Below, in pieces: positions 13,201 through 22,589 of a stretch of 64,000 nucleotides of DNA. A model generated the notes under the pieces. That model saw only the letters and a program-made list of their open reading frames with translations, did not search any database and was not told the DNA's origin. Origin of the DNA: Nereocystis luetkeana (lineage: Eukaryota > Sar > Phaeophyceae > Laminariales > Laminariaceae); NCBI GenBank assembly GCA_031213475.1, contig JARUPZ010000004.1, positions 4,907,169 to 4,971,168 on the forward strand, written 5' to 3'. Within the stretch, counting starts at the first letter, position 1. Each line of letters begins with the position of its first letter. The position numbers and the translations under genes were made by a program.

Positions 13201-14608
13201 CGCTATGGTGCCGGTAAAACCGCATGGCACATACGAAGTATGAGATTTAGCAGTGTGGGAGTGTTCGGAGTAGTGCCGGTCACCGCTATAGTGCCGGCAC
13301 TGTTATTTGGGGCATGACGGCGCCATGGAGGGGCTGCACCGACAGTCAGACTGCTGGGCGTATTTTCGGACCGCACAAGAACCGCAGGCGCGCTTCGGTT
13401 TTGAGACTTCACTCCCATGGGCCGATGCACGTATGCGCCGCGCTTCGGTTTGAGACTTCACTCCCATGGGCCGATGCACGTATGCGCATTGTCCGTGCGA
13501 TCGGTTTTACCCAATTTTCGTTCGATAGATGGTACTGGTGCAACAAGCAGGAGCTAATCGAAGACAAACACTAAATATCAATATTACTAGAGCGTTGCAG
13601 GCATGCTCAAGTGTGCACGTTCGTTTTTTTACCAGAGCGGGGAGGTTTCACGGCTTCCATTCCAAGCGGGGTTTGATTGGACCCTGACATCCGACGCTAC
13701 CCGCAACAGCCCGTGACGCACTCTAGCTGTTGTTCTCGGTGCCTGGGGTATGTCATCAGAAATATATAAGAACGGATCACTACATCGTCATGCAAGGGTG
13801 TTCCGTAGTGGTATTCCTATGCATACGTAAGGGGAGTCGTTCGACTGCACGGCAAACAACATCTACGTGACAATCATAATCGACGACACCCGCATTACTC
13901 AGCGGTTGATTTGTGAGCAATGCCGAATGCGGTTGATGATGGGTTTGAGTTTATTAATAGTGCGTGATGAATGTTGGGAGTGTCTGAACCCTCTCGGAAT
14001 GTTCGGCCATACCTAAACACCACGTGCAAGGGTAAACACAACACACTACACGCACAGCCAGCAATAGAACGTTCGACCGAATCCAAATACCACAAACATC
14101 TCCGTACGAGCTGATACCAATCCACTTGTCGTGCACCGCCGCCGTCTCAGACCTCGTCGACGCGAGGGAAAGGACCTCGGTCGGCGTGGATGCCACCGGG
14201 TACGACAAGCGGACGTCCGGAAGTGGCTGCAGCCCTGATGGCTGCGTTCCGTACAACACCCGGGACGACGACCTCTCGGCGAACTCTCGTTGGTCGTGCC
14301 AGGGAGGTATCCTCGACAGCTCTGATGACGACAAGGGTTGCTGCATCACGTATTCGTTCGAGGAGCCTCAGGACATTGTCAGGATGCAAATTGCCTTTCA
14401 CAAGGGAGACGAGAGGGTCCGGACGCTAGACGTGTTTGACAATGGTGACTATCACAGCACGATTGGGTCCAGTGGCTCGACACTTGGATACCAGAGCTTC
14501 GACCTTTCCACCGACGAAACGGAGGACATTAGGCTTTGCCTCGAAGACCCTCAGATGAACACTGACGTGTGGCTAAGCATCACCGAGGTACGTTGTAGGG
14601 ACACGTAA
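1..14608 (+). CDS. Gene A: LRR-EGF-F5/8C protein (5' end outside window)
   Basis: This is a multi-exon gene with 17 visible exons. There are 12 single-LRR exons (1-60 partial, 534-605, 1027-1098, 1702-1773, 2312-2383, 3147-3218, 3541-3615, 4840-4911, 5513-5581, 6011-6082, 6909-6980, 8840-8911), an LRR C-cap (9754-9795), two EGF-like exons (10428-10480, 11628-11705), a Ser-rich exon (12271-12318) and an F5/8C exon (14151-14608). All visible splice phases agree: LRR exons are 2-2, and exons after 10428 are 1-1. All visible exons are open. The 5' end lies outside, but copy B shows what is expected there: a signal peptide and an N-cap. LRR-EGF-discoidin architecture suggests a secreted or wall-facing protein that binds ligands or glycans; this role is inferred. 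The exon structure rests on paired splice sites and on the paralogue at 25.7-43.1 kb, not on transcripts. Confidence 0.8.
534..605 (+). CDS. Gene A LRR exon, 72 bp
   Basis: The acceptor is AAAAG and the donor GTGAGT; the exon is phase 2-2. It encodes SLRAIDAETLPSGVFEGL followed by a further Leu-rich end. The usual Asn of the LRR (LxxN) is replaced by Ile. The partner in copy B is 29583-29654, whose second half is almost the same. Confidence 0.75.
1027..1098 (+). CDS. Gene A LRR exon, 72 bp
   Basis: A CAG acceptor and GTGAGT donor flank a phase 2-2 exon reading DLSGNDFTTLPSDIFNDV, a textbook 24-residue extracellular-type LRR. The partner is 30579-30650. The upstream intron is also alignable between copies. 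Confidence 0.85.
1172..1204. repeat. (AT)n microsatellite
   Basis: About 16 AT steps in an intron of gene A; absent at the matching place in copy B (near 30,722). Confidence 0.9.
1702..1773 (+). CDS. Gene A LRR exon, 72 bp
   Basis: A TCAG acceptor and GTAAGT donor flank DMTFNRFITFPADVFDGL. The partner in copy B (31237-31312) carries four extra bases just after the acceptor, so this intact copy shows the original length. Confidence 0.85.
2242..2272. repeat. T13-G18 homopolymer block
   Basis: Thirteen T followed by eighteen G, 40 bp upstream of the LRR exon at 2312. Copy B has only a short TTTGGGGG there. Confidence 0.85.
2312..2383 (+). CDS. Gene A LRR exon, 72 bp
   Basis: An ACAG acceptor and GTGAGT donor flank ILARTGMTVLPTGLLDGL. 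Asn is replaced by Thr in the LxxN position, as in the copy B partner (31861-31932). A T13-G18 homopolymer block lies about 40 bp upstream in the intron. Confidence 0.8.
2441..2547. mobile_element. MITE copy 1, in a gene A intron
   Basis: The ends TTACGGGGGAACATAG and CTGTGGTCCCCTGTAA form a terminal inverted repeat of 26 bp with about three mismatches, around an A/T-rich middle. The same place in copy B (about 31,990) reads straight through, giving an empty site. No coding capacity. Confidence 0.75.
3147..3218 (+). CDS. Gene A LRR exon, 72 bp
   Basis: The acceptor is AATAG and the donor GTGAGT. It encodes SLNSNELTTLDEGTFQGT. LP is replaced by LD in both copies. The partner 32617-32688 differs at about 7 of the first 18 codon bases but only 4 of the remaining 52. 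Confidence 0.85.
3541..3615 (+). CDS. Gene A LRR exon, 75 bp variant
   Basis: An ACAG acceptor and GTGAGT donor flank DLGLNDLGTLPAGTFAGI. The exon is one codon longer than the standard unit, and so is its partner at 33011-33085, so the length change predates the duplication. The frame is kept. Confidence 0.85.
4840..4911 (+). CDS. Gene A LRR exon, 72 bp
   Basis: A CCCAG acceptor, preceded by a run of 13 C, and a GTGAGC donor flank KLESNELSELPANLFDDF. The partner at 33970-34041 reads NFDVNALSELPANLFDDF, so the change is confined to the front of the unit. Confidence 0.85.
5025..5290 (+). repeat. Dispersed element with telomere-like core, copy 1
   Basis: In a gene A intron. A CCCAACCCAACCCTCAATCC-type degenerate telomeric tract (5056-5103) is followed by AAACGCGGCTTCGCCGCATG and ACGATTCCGAAGTGCGG. 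The same modules recur at 34,150 and, inverted, at 62,215. Confidence 0.6.
5513..5581 (+). CDS. Gene A LRR exon, 69 bp variant
   Basis: An ACAG acceptor and GTGAGC donor flank DLVFNDIKPEAGDFEGAT. It is one codon shorter than standard, and so is its partner at 34717-34785. The LP motif is absent in both. Confidence 0.8.
6011..6082 (+). CDS. Gene A LRR exon, 72 bp
   Basis: A GTAG acceptor and GTGAGT donor flank NLRGNDIESLPPGVFEGL. The partner is 35212-35283. It is one of the closest matches to the 24-residue LRR consensus. Confidence 0.85.
6363..6392. repeat. T/G homopolymer block
   Basis: A T run, then GGGCGGGC and a long G run, in an intron of gene A; a second G run of about 12 lies near 6,505. 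Confidence 0.8.
6909..6980 (+). CDS. Gene A LRR exon, 72 bp
   Basis: A TTCAG acceptor and GTGAGC donor flank NLAQNVLAMLSADTFKDV. The partner at 35752-35823 differs at 10 of the first 24 codon bases and at none of the next 45, a very sharp boundary. Confidence 0.85.
8196..8300. mobile_element. MITE copy 2, degenerate, in a gene A intron
   Basis: The left end TTACGGGGGAGCATACTAAA matches the family. The right end has GGTCCTATTTACTAG but loses the outer bases. It sits where copies A and B stop aligning well. Confidence 0.55.
8840..8911 (+). CDS. Gene A last LRR exon, 72 bp
   Basis: A GATAG acceptor and GTAAGT donor flank DLNGNDLSTLPAGLFDGL, the best consensus unit of the gene. The partner is 37634-37705. 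The intron before it is long, about 1.9 kb. Confidence 0.87.
9754..9795 (+). CDS. Gene A LRR C-cap exon, 42 bp
   Basis: A GACAG acceptor and GTGAGG donor flank the short sequence NLERHDNLQCVPD. The N-L-Q-C-x-P signature is typical of the residues that close an LRR solenoid. The partner 38559-38600 is the same length and also ends in phase 2. Confidence 0.7.
10428..10480 (+). CDS. Gene A exon before the EGF exon, 53 bp
   Basis: A TCAG acceptor and GTAAGC donor flank the sequence TGSATVDLPDTFDESGIC. It enters in phase 2 and leaves in phase 1. Its final Cys appears to be the first of the six cysteines of the following EGF-like module. The partner is 39261-39313. Confidence 0.7.
11628..11705 (+). 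CDS. Gene A EGF-like exon, 78 bp
   Basis: A TGCAG acceptor and GTGGGT donor flank a symmetric phase 1-1 exon with five cysteines, beginning CPEDPVCDEDGVAC and ending in a C-x-C-x2-G-x4-Y-x-C pattern. With the Cys of the previous exon it gives the six-cysteine EGF spacing. The partner 40502-40579 differs by only a few silent bases. Confidence 0.8.
12271..12318 (+). CDS. Gene A Ser-rich linker exon, 48 bp
   Basis: A TGCAG acceptor and GTGAGC donor flank a phase 1-1 exon reading GGSSSSVIGAFSCPSS. It joins the EGF module to the F5/8C domain. The partner at 41155-41202 keeps length and phase but differs in several residues, as expected of a linker. Confidence 0.65.
13391..13487. repeat. Recent 50-bp tandem duplication
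   Basis: The unit starting CGCTTCGGTTTTGAGACTTC is followed at once by the same unit with one T fewer. It lies in the intron before the F5/8C exon of gene A and is not seen in copy B. Confidence 0.8.
14151..14608 (+). CDS. Gene A F5/8 type C (discoidin/CBM32-like) terminal exon
   Basis: The exon starts after CTCAG in phase 1, which fits the previous exon, and stays open to a TAA. It encodes about 152 residues. Key stretches are SGSGCSPDGCVPYNTRDDDL, SRWSCQGG, DIVRMQIAFHKGDERVRTLD and a closing WLSITEV strand. The N-x-R-W-S core, the I-x-I-A-F-x-K-G-D-x-R segment and the final I-T-E-V strand are those of galactose-binding-like F5/8C domains, such as those attached to algal-polysaccharide enzymes. 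A glycan-binding role is inferred. A consensus donor, GAG|GTACGT at 14587, lies near the end, so the last residues could instead come from 16382-16402. Confidence 0.8.
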
Positions 14609-14705
14609 CCATCTTGTATCGACTGCTTACGCAGGCAGCTGTACTCGCACATCTATACGCGGAATAGTACCTAACCATGATGGAAACTCGATCATGGGAT
14701 ACCCG
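14609..14705 (+). promoter_or_regulatory. Conserved 3' flank with hairpin downstream of gene A
   Basis: About 100 bp after the TAA are nearly identical to the flank of copy B, although the introns of the two genes have drifted far more. The block contains a perfect 7-bp inverted repeat, CCATGAT (14675-14681) and ATCATGG (14691-14697), around a 9-base loop. It may be a 3'UTR element or the edge of a gene-conversion tract. Confidence 0.35.
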
Positions 14706-17430
14706 AGTTACGTTTACTGCACATGTGCGTGTACACGGACGAGCCAATTCCATGTGGTAGCCAATCACCCCGTTCGGGAGGGGTCCTCGGTGCAACTTGC
14801 GGCTTTCTCAATCCTTATCGTACGTTCGCCACGTCAATATGCCACCCTACATAATGTTCAAAGTTGTTTCTTTCCCTTTCGCATGGCCCTTCTTATTTCT
14901 ATGCCTCCGACGTAGCCGTACCGCAGATGGGGGGTCATGTAGCAGGCTTCCCCCCTCCCCCCCGTCCCCACTACGGGTACCGCCATTGTATAGTTATGCC
15001 ACAGTAGTTGGGGTGTCTAGGCTTATCAACCACGAACGCTTGAACAGGAAAACACACCTTTGTTTGCCCATCGAACGTCCTTATAACAAAGACGTGGCGC
15101 TTCGCATGAGACCCACATAGCGCACCAGGGATGATGGGAAGATGGGTGTACTTTGCATGTACTCGATGAGCATTGGAAGTCTTAATATTCGGTAACGCCT
15201 TTGGTGAGGTCTAGAGTGTTTGCGTGCTTCCCAGTTACTCTCGCATATTCCGTCAATAGCACTCGTTTCAAAGCTGAGCATAACCATTTCCGCGGCCAAC
15301 AGGACTTCCTATTGTACACGAGTCCGTCTACGCAACGACATGTATCTTGTGGACGAACAGACTTACGCGGGTATCAGCCTTGGTGCACTAGGACGGCGTC
15401 CACAAACTTATTAATAGTACCTCGGGCTTGATGGTTGCCGCGAGTATAACCAGTGTCACCCACGCCGCACCGCTGGCCATGGGGTCATACCTGAGAGGAC
15501 CCTATTAAATGACCGCCGTGTACACAGCATGCTACTTAAATACGGCATCATCAATTGTCCACAGCATTACACTCGGAGCGACGCATTCACAGCTCTCTGT
15601 GAACGAACAAAATGCATCATATGAAGCAAAGCCGCCCGTATGGTTTGTTGGCGTGACGGTACACCCCAGGACCCATTGCGCACTGGGGCATGAAGCGAGC
15701 GTTTGTCAAGGACCAATCAGAATGATTCCGTTGAAACAGTTATCTCGGATGACGACATTACCTCTGGTGTCCGAGAATATTGAGCGAACACCGACGTTAC
15801 GTCTGTTTCTAGGAGCAACGAGCGGGCCTTGCGCACCAACGCATTCAGCGTGCTTCGGGTTAGGTCCATCTATACGTTGGGAAATGGATGATATCGCGGA
15901 GGCAGACCATGCTAGTTGGCGTATTTAAATCCGGCTCTTGCAAGAAAAACCGGACGGCCAGACCATCAAGTCCGACGCAAACTCATATTGATGCTGTTGA
16001 TTTCCATGCCGTATGCTCTATCTGACATCTTCGAGGTATTCGCCGGTTGGTCGACGTTGCGTCGCGCGCACGATTCTTTGGCTATGCGTCACAACACATG
16101 ACTGTTGTTTGTTCAAGTTTTATCATTCAAGCATTCGACCGTTGACACGTTTGCGTCGTACCATGGTTGGTCCACCCCGGGTTTTTACCTCTACTAAAAC
16201 TATAAACTTAGCCGAGGGCCCCCCGCCTAAACGGGGGGCTAGACAGACTACACCAACCCCACACTCCTTCCTATTTCAACACGGGAGCTACCTGTACCTG
16301 GTTTAACAGAGCTTGTCCGCGGGTGCGTTTACAACACGACGCTTTCTTCGTATCCCTCCGCAACCCTCGCAACTTTTGCAGGTGCAGTTCTTGGTGCTGT
16401 AACGCTTCCTTCCGTCATTTCATCCAGGGCCTGGTTGCCGCCAGACTGGCAAACAACCACCTGTCTTCTGTTCACACTTGTGTCCGACATCGAGTGTTGA
16501 AATCGTTAGGGGTCAGTTCGTCCTGGACCCGGCTCATTCCTCGCGAATCTCGCGGTCAAGGAAACACCTCGTGGCGGCGCACACAACAGGTTCCAGGAAA
16601 GGCATCACAGTTGTGTAAGGTCTGCGTTCTCGTGCGAGCCTCCCTTTGCGTGTTCTCGTCTGCAGGGTCATGCTTCCTCCTCCTTCTTCTACTTTGGGGT
16701 TTGTATGCCTTTGGTCCTCTTCGTCAAATGTGTCGAGCCTATCTTCGTGTGCGGTCCCTTCGCTTTTTTTGTCTGTAATGCGTAGTGTGTATATGTACCT
16801 GTTGCATTGGATATAGTTTCTTGTCTGACGCGTAGTGCTGGGTGTATCCTTGCTTGTGCTCCCCGAGGTTTTCTCCCGCTCCAGATATGCTGGGACGTGT
16901 CGTGTGACCGCGGACTGGGTTTTCGGGGAGGGATTACCTGTCAACAAGGGATTTTGGTCTGATTGGATGCGCCGTTCGAGTGGTTGGTACTGGTGTCAGT
17001 TGTATGACTCGGCCTTCGTCTGTTTTGTTCAGCGTTGAAAGGGAGGTTCGCCGCCGCTTTCGTACCGAGGTGCAATCATCTCACAATCTGAGGCACTATC
17101 ACGACGGTGTCGCCTCAACAACCTCAACCTTGTGAGTTGTAACTGATTATTTTAGATTGTAGTCCATGGTATCGGATACATATATTGCCTTTGCTGTTGC
17201 TATCGCATGTAGAGCAGGGCGTTAGGAAACGGAAAAGTTGTGACGCGTTCGGAAGGGTGATACTGGTGAGCGGGAGAGTTCGGGTGGTTACGGTACCGCA
17301 GAAGGGGCGGAGTGACCGGGCAATGCGCGGTCAGCCACCCCCCGGCGAGGGAGAGGTCGGCTGAACCGCGCCTTGCGCTCAGGACGACTCGAAGTAGCCC
17401 CACACGTAGCACGCGATGCGGAGGAAGGAC
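14706..17430 (+). other. Downstream part of the duplicated segment, copy A
   Basis: Non-coding as far as can be seen. It aligns in patches with 43,230-47,230, including 16,320-16,480 against 45,520-45,690 and 17,150-17,260 against 47,010-47,120. It contains the possible mini-exon at 16382. No other gene is supported. Confidence 0.5.
16382..16402 (+). CDS. Possible alternative last exon of gene A (6 codons)
   Basis: The acceptor TTTTGCAG is followed by GTG CAG TTC TTG GTG CTG TAA. Spliced from the phase-0 donor at 14587 it would give a C-terminus SITE-VQFLVL, a sensible last beta-strand for an F5/8C fold. About 35 bp around the site are identical in copy B (45578-45598). No transcript evidence; the plain TAA at 14606 is the simpler reading. 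Confidence 0.3.
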   Translation: MQFLVL

Positions 17431-17689
17431 AACTCAGATCGAGCGTACCCGACGCTGTAAAGCAACGGCGTTCGTGGTATATGTCAGAGCGGGGGGGTAA
17501 GGGGCGAATTATGTGTCGAGAAAAGTGACCCGGAATTCCCTGGCGGCCGAGGGTTAATGTAGCATTATATGCTCAGGCTGACTGCACGATATCCCACTCG
17601 GAGAAGCAAGGACAGTAAGTTGTTACAGTAAGTTGATGCCGAGTTAGCTCGACAGGAAATGTCCGGGGCTGTTCCTGGTTCATGACCCA

Positions 17690-18500
17690 ACCCGCGGGTT
17701 GGGTCAGAAAACGTTCAAAATCTCACGGGTAGGATCCGGTAGTGTCCAGAGGTTTGAAATCTCGAAGGGCCGGGTCAAGTTGGGTCACGACTGTTTCGAA
17801 TTTCACTGGTGGGTCGGGTCGGGTCTTGTCAGGTCGGGTAGGGTCGGGTCAAGAGTGTTTTAAATGTCACGGGTCAAGTCGGGTCGCATCGCGTCAAGAG
17901 GTGATGGAAAGGTCACAAATCGGGTCAGGTCATGAGTTGCGAGAAACGGGTCACTCACGGGGCGGGCCAACATGACCCGCGAGTTTTGGTTTTGCCCACC
18001 CGCGGGTCGGATCTGAGCATCCGGTCGCGGATCCGGTACTTCAGGAATTGACCGCTTTCTGTCCAAAGGACTCAGTGGTATATTCACCGAGTACTACTCC
18101 TTTGACATCATATTCGAATATTCAAGCACCGCTAAACCTTTACACCCATGCCCGCATCCACCATTACAGCCAGGCCACATATCATTGTGGCGTACAGAAG
18201 CGAATTTTAGACTGTTTTCGAGGTGTTAACCAAAGATCCGGATCGACGGGTTAAACATGCGGATCGAGTAAGTTGTCTCGCGGGTTGAGGTAGCCCGACC
18301 CGCGACAGACCAGCATCTCACGGACCGATCGGGATCTGGCGGAACGAGTCGGGTGGGACCAGGAGATGGACAAACTGTACCGGATCAGGTCGGGTAGGGT
18401 CAAGAGGTCTGAAAATCTCATGGGTCGGGTCGGCTGGAGGGTTATGAGGCTCCCAACCGCTTGTGGGTCGGGCCGGGTCACCTGACCTGGCCCGACTTCC
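17690..18500. repeat. Degenerate GGGTCGGGTC-rich repeat block
   Basis: Dozens of GGGTC, GGGTCGGGTC and GGGTCAAG steps occur, densest in 17,760-17,960 and 18,370-18,490. A palindrome, GACCCAACCCGCGGGTTGGGTC-like, opens the block near 17,685, and similar inverted GACCCGCGGG motifs lie inside. No coding signal. Confidence 0.6.
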
Positions 18501-19351
18501 ACCCTGAAAATATATATCTTCCACGACTAATGCAGAGGGTCAGTCTTGCAGCCAGTTTGGCCGTGTTTATTGTTCAGGTAAAAAAAGGAAGAGTCAGTGT
18601 CTTAGTTTATTCTGATTTCCTTCGTTAGGTGACACAATGCATACCTGGTTCAATTTTCCAGAACTATTAAACCGAAGCGAAGTGTAGGATTCGATACTTA
18701 CGGAATCTGTAGTCAGTAGAGGCGGTGTTGGATTCCGAGAGTGGGGGTCATATGGTCCAAGAGGTGAGGACATTCCACGAGGAGCAGGGAGAAGTCGGCA
18801 ACAAAAGGCCGGGTGCTGATATATGTGCTTGCTTTCTTATTGCTCCGGGGTATATATTTCCACTGCTTCGTTCTCTATTTTTTTCACGATTTTTCTCGCG
18901 CTCGAGGTATGTGAGTTTGCTGGCCTGTGTTCAAGATGGTATGTTGAGATTTTCGAATCTGGGATGACTGCAGCATGGCACAAAACTGTCTACGTTCCTC
19001 AGTTCAACATACTTTACAAGGGGCAATAACCAAAACCGGTTACACCCAGTCCGAGTTCTGTCAGATACGGGTGTACTCTCAAACCCATCGTACCAACTTA
19101 TGAGGGCTTCTAGTTCACAGACAAGCACACTCCCCGGCGGGTAGTTGAAGAGTTCGACCCACCGAGGTTCAGACTGCGTGAGGGCTCAACTCCTGATGGG
19201 GTTACGTCCGAGTGGGATCGGCGAGCCACAAGCGGGTCAAAGGTGTCCAGCACCATAAATCTGGGGGCCAGCGTGTCTATCGTACGTGGTTTCAGCGTTT
19301 ACCGGTGTTTCGTACCCTTTACAACTAGCTGTGTGACAGGAGGACAACATG

Positions 19352-19427
19352 CACTCGGTGAGACTCGAACCCACGAAATCGATTTTTGTAGGCACGGGGG
19401 CCACCTACCAAATTACACCAAGGGCTC
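19352..19427 (-). other. tRNA-like sequence (tRNA pseudogene or SINE head)
   Basis: The minus strand has a perfect T-arm, GTGGG-TTCGAGT-CTCAC (19,358-19,374), and an A-box-like TTGGTGTAATTTGGTAGGTG (19,402-19,421). The two ends do not pair into a 7-bp acceptor stem, so a working tRNA is unlikely. Confidence 0.45.
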
Positions 19428-20098
19428 CGTGGCCTCCGCAAAACTATCCTTAACTATGAATATTAATAGTATTAAAAGTAGTAACAGTACAGCGTAGCAG
19501 TCGTACGTGGTACCCGTACGATAAGGGCGTGACTTGTCGCATGAACGTGTAGGCGTACACTTGTAGTCTATGGTGTGATGCCCGCTTGATGGTTGAATGG
19601 GGTGAAATGCCCGCGGAAGATGAACGAGTTTGGAAGAAAACAATTGGGCAAAAGAGCAGCGGCAGCGGGAGTGGGCCGAGGCATGTAGGCAAGTGGTCAA
19701 AAAAAACCAGCAAACCAAAGCACGGTTGAACGTCAAGAATCGTAGTCATTTATGGGAGTGTGCTGTCTCCACGTCCCTTCTACCCGGCTTCATCAGTACC
19801 ACCAGATATGCTGATTCTGTGGTCACAGACCACTGTGTAAGACAGAGAAGACCCAAAAAAACAAAACGTACTCACTCGCAAATTCATGGGCAAAGCAAGT
19901 AAGATTCCAGCGTACCGGGTACGAGAACGCAACCACACAAGCAAAACCGGCAAATAAATGAGAATAATTCATTCAGACATGGAAAAAGGCCGCAGTGAAA
20001 CCGAAGACACATTATTGACGCGAAGAGATCTAAAAGGCGGCTAGAAGGAAAGCCTAGGTACTCAAAGAGGACATATTGCTGAGCGCGAAGGAGACGTG

Positions 20099-20100
20099 TA

Positions 20101-20133
<33 letters not shown>
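20099..20133. repeat. (AT)n microsatellite
   Basis: An uninterrupted TA run directly 5' of a CT-rich stretch and the R1 repeat. Confidence 0.85.
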
Positions 20134-20136
<3 letters not shown>

Positions 20137-20189
20137 TCTCATCCCATTTATTATCTTCGCACATCTTCTTCTCTCTCTCCTTCCAACTC

Positions 20190-20350
20190 GTAACTCAGAT
20201 CCGGGGTCACATAGCAGGCTCTTCTCCCCCCTTCCCGCTACGGTACGTGCCTTCATTTTTATCGCGAGAAGATTTCAGCCTTTTCTTCCCTCGTCGACTC
20301 GCATCGAATTGTGCCTACCCACGCTGCAAGGCGCTCTCAACAATTGAATC
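20190..20350 (+). repeat. Dispersed repeat family R1, direct copy
   Basis: Contains CCGGGGTCACATAGCAGGCT, TATCGCGAGAAGATTTCAGCC and CGTCGACTCGCATCGAATTG. The same order of motifs is found on the minus strand of 23,750-23,910. Confidence 0.55.
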
Positions 20351-21666
20351 CTTTTTATTTTTGCAAATAAATATATATATATAGGATAAACGACGGCGGG
20401 GAGGGGAAAGGAAACAAAAAGAGAAACAAAGAAAAACCACACGAAGGACGAGAAAAGGGAATTAAATGAGGAGACAAAAAACGCGCTGCAGACGGTTAAA
20501 GTAACATGGGTGCCCGGCTTTGCTACTAATAGACACCCGATTCGGGGACCTAGACACATTCTCTTACCGTCTCTTTTGACTCTCGTCAAAGCGAGGTGCC
20601 AAGTGTCTGTACTGACGCTGTCACGCCCCCCCGGATTGACCAACTCAGCAAGAACAGACAAAGACCGCTAGAAGTCAAGGGCTAGTCGAACCGACACCTA
20701 CTGTAGCCACGCAACCTATCATGTCGTCTCTACATTGGTGGACAGCTGTATCAATGCGGCTGCCCCCCCCCCCCTCCCCTTGTCTCCGCTATTGGCGTCG
20801 TCAGCTGCGTGGCACATCAGGCTTCTCTCCGCTTCGTCTCGGTTCCACCTCGCCGTGAAACATCCGGCCGCTTCGACGACTCTCACTTCCCGCTCTTCGC
20901 AGCCTTTGTCGGCTCACGCCCTTTTTCCGAACAGCAAAGGGGTGCTTTCTGTGGACCCCTCGGTGGCTTGAAAAACTCTGAGGTCGTCTGCTAGACGTTC
21001 GGCCCAGTTCCTTTGGGATCGACCTGGTTCCTGGTTCTCACCAACAGACATCGTTCCAAACATCACTCGACGGGTCAGCCGCTCATTGATCGCCCGCTAT
21101 ACGGCCCCCGCAAAGCAAATACGTCGTTTGTTTGCGGATGGTAGCCTCAACGCTCTCGTATTGTGCCTTTTTGAGGGCCTTGCCGTACGACCTGCGGTAG
21201 CCGGTGCGTTGCGGCGCTGGAAACCAATAATCAGTGGAAGGAGTGGGGTGCGCGTTCGACCTGACTTGAGAGCGCACCCATTTTTGACGAAAAAGAACCA
21301 GGTATATACCCGTTTTTGGTTGCACCCCAAGTACAAAGGATCGCTTTGTCGTAATTTTGTGGCCACAGAGCTTGTGCGAAAAAGTATCTCTCAATCAATA
21401 ATGGTACAAAGAAGACTCATCACGGAGACGGAGACCGGGTGTCCTGGATGCCGACGATAGGAAAAACAATATGTTTTCGTATGTAGGATGTGTGATACGT
21501 AATGGATTGTTGCTGGTACAACATTTTGTAGTACATATGTCGTGTGATACGTTGTTATGTTTTCATCGTTTGCGGACCAAGCATTCTTCCGCCAAAACGA
21601 AACCATGGCGTTGTTACCAATATATCATCACTGATACCTCGAAATAGTCCTCTTTTAATGGTGGTA

Positions 21667-21771
21667 TTACGGGGGACCATAGTTAATAGGACCAAATATT
21701 GTGAATAAAAATGGTCAAATATATTGATTTTTATGTGTACCATAGGTTCTGTTAACTGTGGTCCTCCGTAA
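21667..21771. mobile_element. MITE copy 3, intergenic
   Basis: 105 bp with ends TTACGGGGGACCATAGTTAA and TTAACTGTGGTCCTCCGTAA. It has the best preserved inverted repeats of the four copies. Confidence 0.75.
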
Positions 21772-21989
21772 TAGTAAGTATTAAGACCGATGAAATGCAA
21801 CCCACATACACTTTACTCTTTTCCTGCATACGTATGCTATACCTACTTACTACTACTGTTGTTACTGCGCTCACCTTAGGTGTAGCGTTAGGGTTATCAT
21901 ACCAGCAGCTGTGCTGCATCTACGTCAGACAGTCCGGAAAGGCATGGCTGTACCATTGCAATTTTTAGAATATGTTTTGGTCATATAGC

Positions 21990-22440
21990 TTCTTTTTCAC
22001 TGCATGTCTGCGAGTTGTCACTACGACAGCAACCCAGACAGCAGGCGTGTTCCTTTCTGTGTTAACCCCCCCCCGTGATTTTCGTACGGTGCAGTGCAGG
22101 CAGCACTCCAGACAGCAACCACTATTATTGCTAGGCATAGCAGTAGGCGCGACTATTAATAGATTAGTTCTGGAGGGAAAGGGGGCAACTGCACGTACGT
22201 ATGTATATATATGCTTAAAAACGTCAAGTGGATACCCGCGGCCATGTCAGTCAGTTCTCAGTTTCCATCTCGATTCCATTATATGTGCGCCTTCTCCGTC
22301 TCGTGTGTTTGCAGGTGGGACAAGTCGTACGTGCCAGCCGAAATTTGAGTCTTGAAGGTTTACGGATCTTCCTAGAGGGCTCCAGAACCTTTGTGTGACC
22401 ACGGACTCCTTTGTTTGACAGGCAATGCGAGAAAAACAGC
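21990..22440 (+). repeat. Dispersed repeat family R2, copy 1
   Basis: Holds CACTGCATGTCTGCGAGT, GCAGCACTCCAGACAGCAAC, ATACCCGCGGCCATGT and CGGATCTTCCTAG. Parts recur at 62,960-63,260 (direct) and 50,315-50,460 (inverted). The MITE copy 4 follows directly. Confidence 0.55.
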
Positions 22441-22454
22441 GTATCAATATTTTT

Positions 22455-22589
22455 TTACGGGGGCCCGTAGTAGATACTAGGTAGGACCGAATATAGTTAT
22501 TAAAATAGTCAAAATAGGAATTAATAAATGTATACCGTAAGTTGTTGTGTTTTACCAAAAACCCTATTCACTATTATTGTCCCCCCTAA
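22455..22589. mobile_element. MITE copy 4, diverged
   Basis: The left end TTACGGGGGCCCGTAG and right end ATTATTGTCCCCCCTAA keep the outer inverted repeat, but the interior is longer and diverged. Confidence 0.5.

Noticed and set aside
17075..17135. TT|GTGAGT donor-like site, also at 46,987 in copy B
   Set aside because: Resembles the end of an LRR exon, but no LRR frame can be read upstream and copy B has a stop in that frame.
19352..19427. Functional tRNA gene
   Set aside because: Good T-arm and A box, but no matching acceptor stem.
22340..22395. LRR-like reading NLSLEGLRIFLEG followed by a TT|GTGTGA site
   Set aside because: Lies in dispersed repeat R2; the copy at 63.2 kb does not keep it and the donor is poor.
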